A stretch of DNA of 42,180 bases, from NCBI GenBank assembly GCA_029864185.1, contig JAOTTY010000004.1, forward strand, positions 1 through 42,180. The letters are read 5' to 3'. Both the position numbers and the translations under genes were made by a program. Shown in pieces: positions 41,987-42,180 of this stretch. The notes under the pieces are model-generated. The model saw nothing but the letters and a program-made list of their open reading frames with translations, was not told the origin of the DNA and searched no databases. The DNA is from Gammaproteobacteria bacterium (lineage in GTDB: Bacteria; Pseudomonadota; Gammaproteobacteria; GCA-001735895). Each line of letters opens with the position of its first letter. Positions within the stretch are counted from its first letter, which is position 1.

Positions 41987-42180
41987 ATGAAATCTTTCAG
42001 CAACAGACACAGCGTCGACGTTTCCGGGGTCACCATCGGTGGCAATACTCCGGTCGTGGTGCAATCGATGACGAATACCGATACCGCGGATATCGCCGCG
42101 ACGGTCGCGCAGGTCAGGCAACTGCACGAGGCCGGTTCGGAACTGGTCCGCATCACCGTCAACAACAACGCCGCCGCGCG
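41987..42180 (+). CDS. ispG: IspG (GcpE) N-terminus, truncated by the window end
   Basis: [65 protein letters not shown]. Confidence 0.9.
   Translation, partial: MKSFSNRHSVDVSGVTIGGNTPVVVQSMTNTDTADIAATVAQVRQLHEAGSELVRITVNNNAAA

Overview
This is a gene-dense chromosomal window from a gammaproteobacterium, inferred from rodZ-hisS-yfgM-bamB-der, surE-pcm-yqaA-nlpD-rpoS, ligA-zipA and tesA/ybbA/ybbP synteny. About 40 CDSs are supported, nearly all housekeeping. I saw no tRNA or rRNA, CRISPR array, IS element or prophage. Observations worth a second look: (1) ispG is absent from its usual slot between rodZ and hisS. An ispG start whose N-terminus looks like the beta-proteobacterial/Neisseria type lies about 21 kb away at the window end. 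(2) A metallophosphoesterase-fold protein has lost motif I (D-x-H replaced by G-x-Y) and the second His of GHxH, and carries a Cys cluster. (3) RpoS has a hyper-acidic N-terminus with Asp12 and Asp6 runs encoded by GAT/GAC microsatellites. (4) A membrane-anchored zincin (HELMHTLGAKDKYD...IMGG) has no recognised family. (5) hom and thrC are split by an ArsN2-like GNAT and a Bcr/CflA-type MFS gene. (6) REP-like hairpins lie downstream of yciI. (7) Several convergent and divergent gene pairs overlap at their stops or starts. No clearly new multi-gene system is proven. The best candidates for undescribed biology are the degenerate phosphoesterase and the zincin. All homology calls come from reading the translations, not from database searches.
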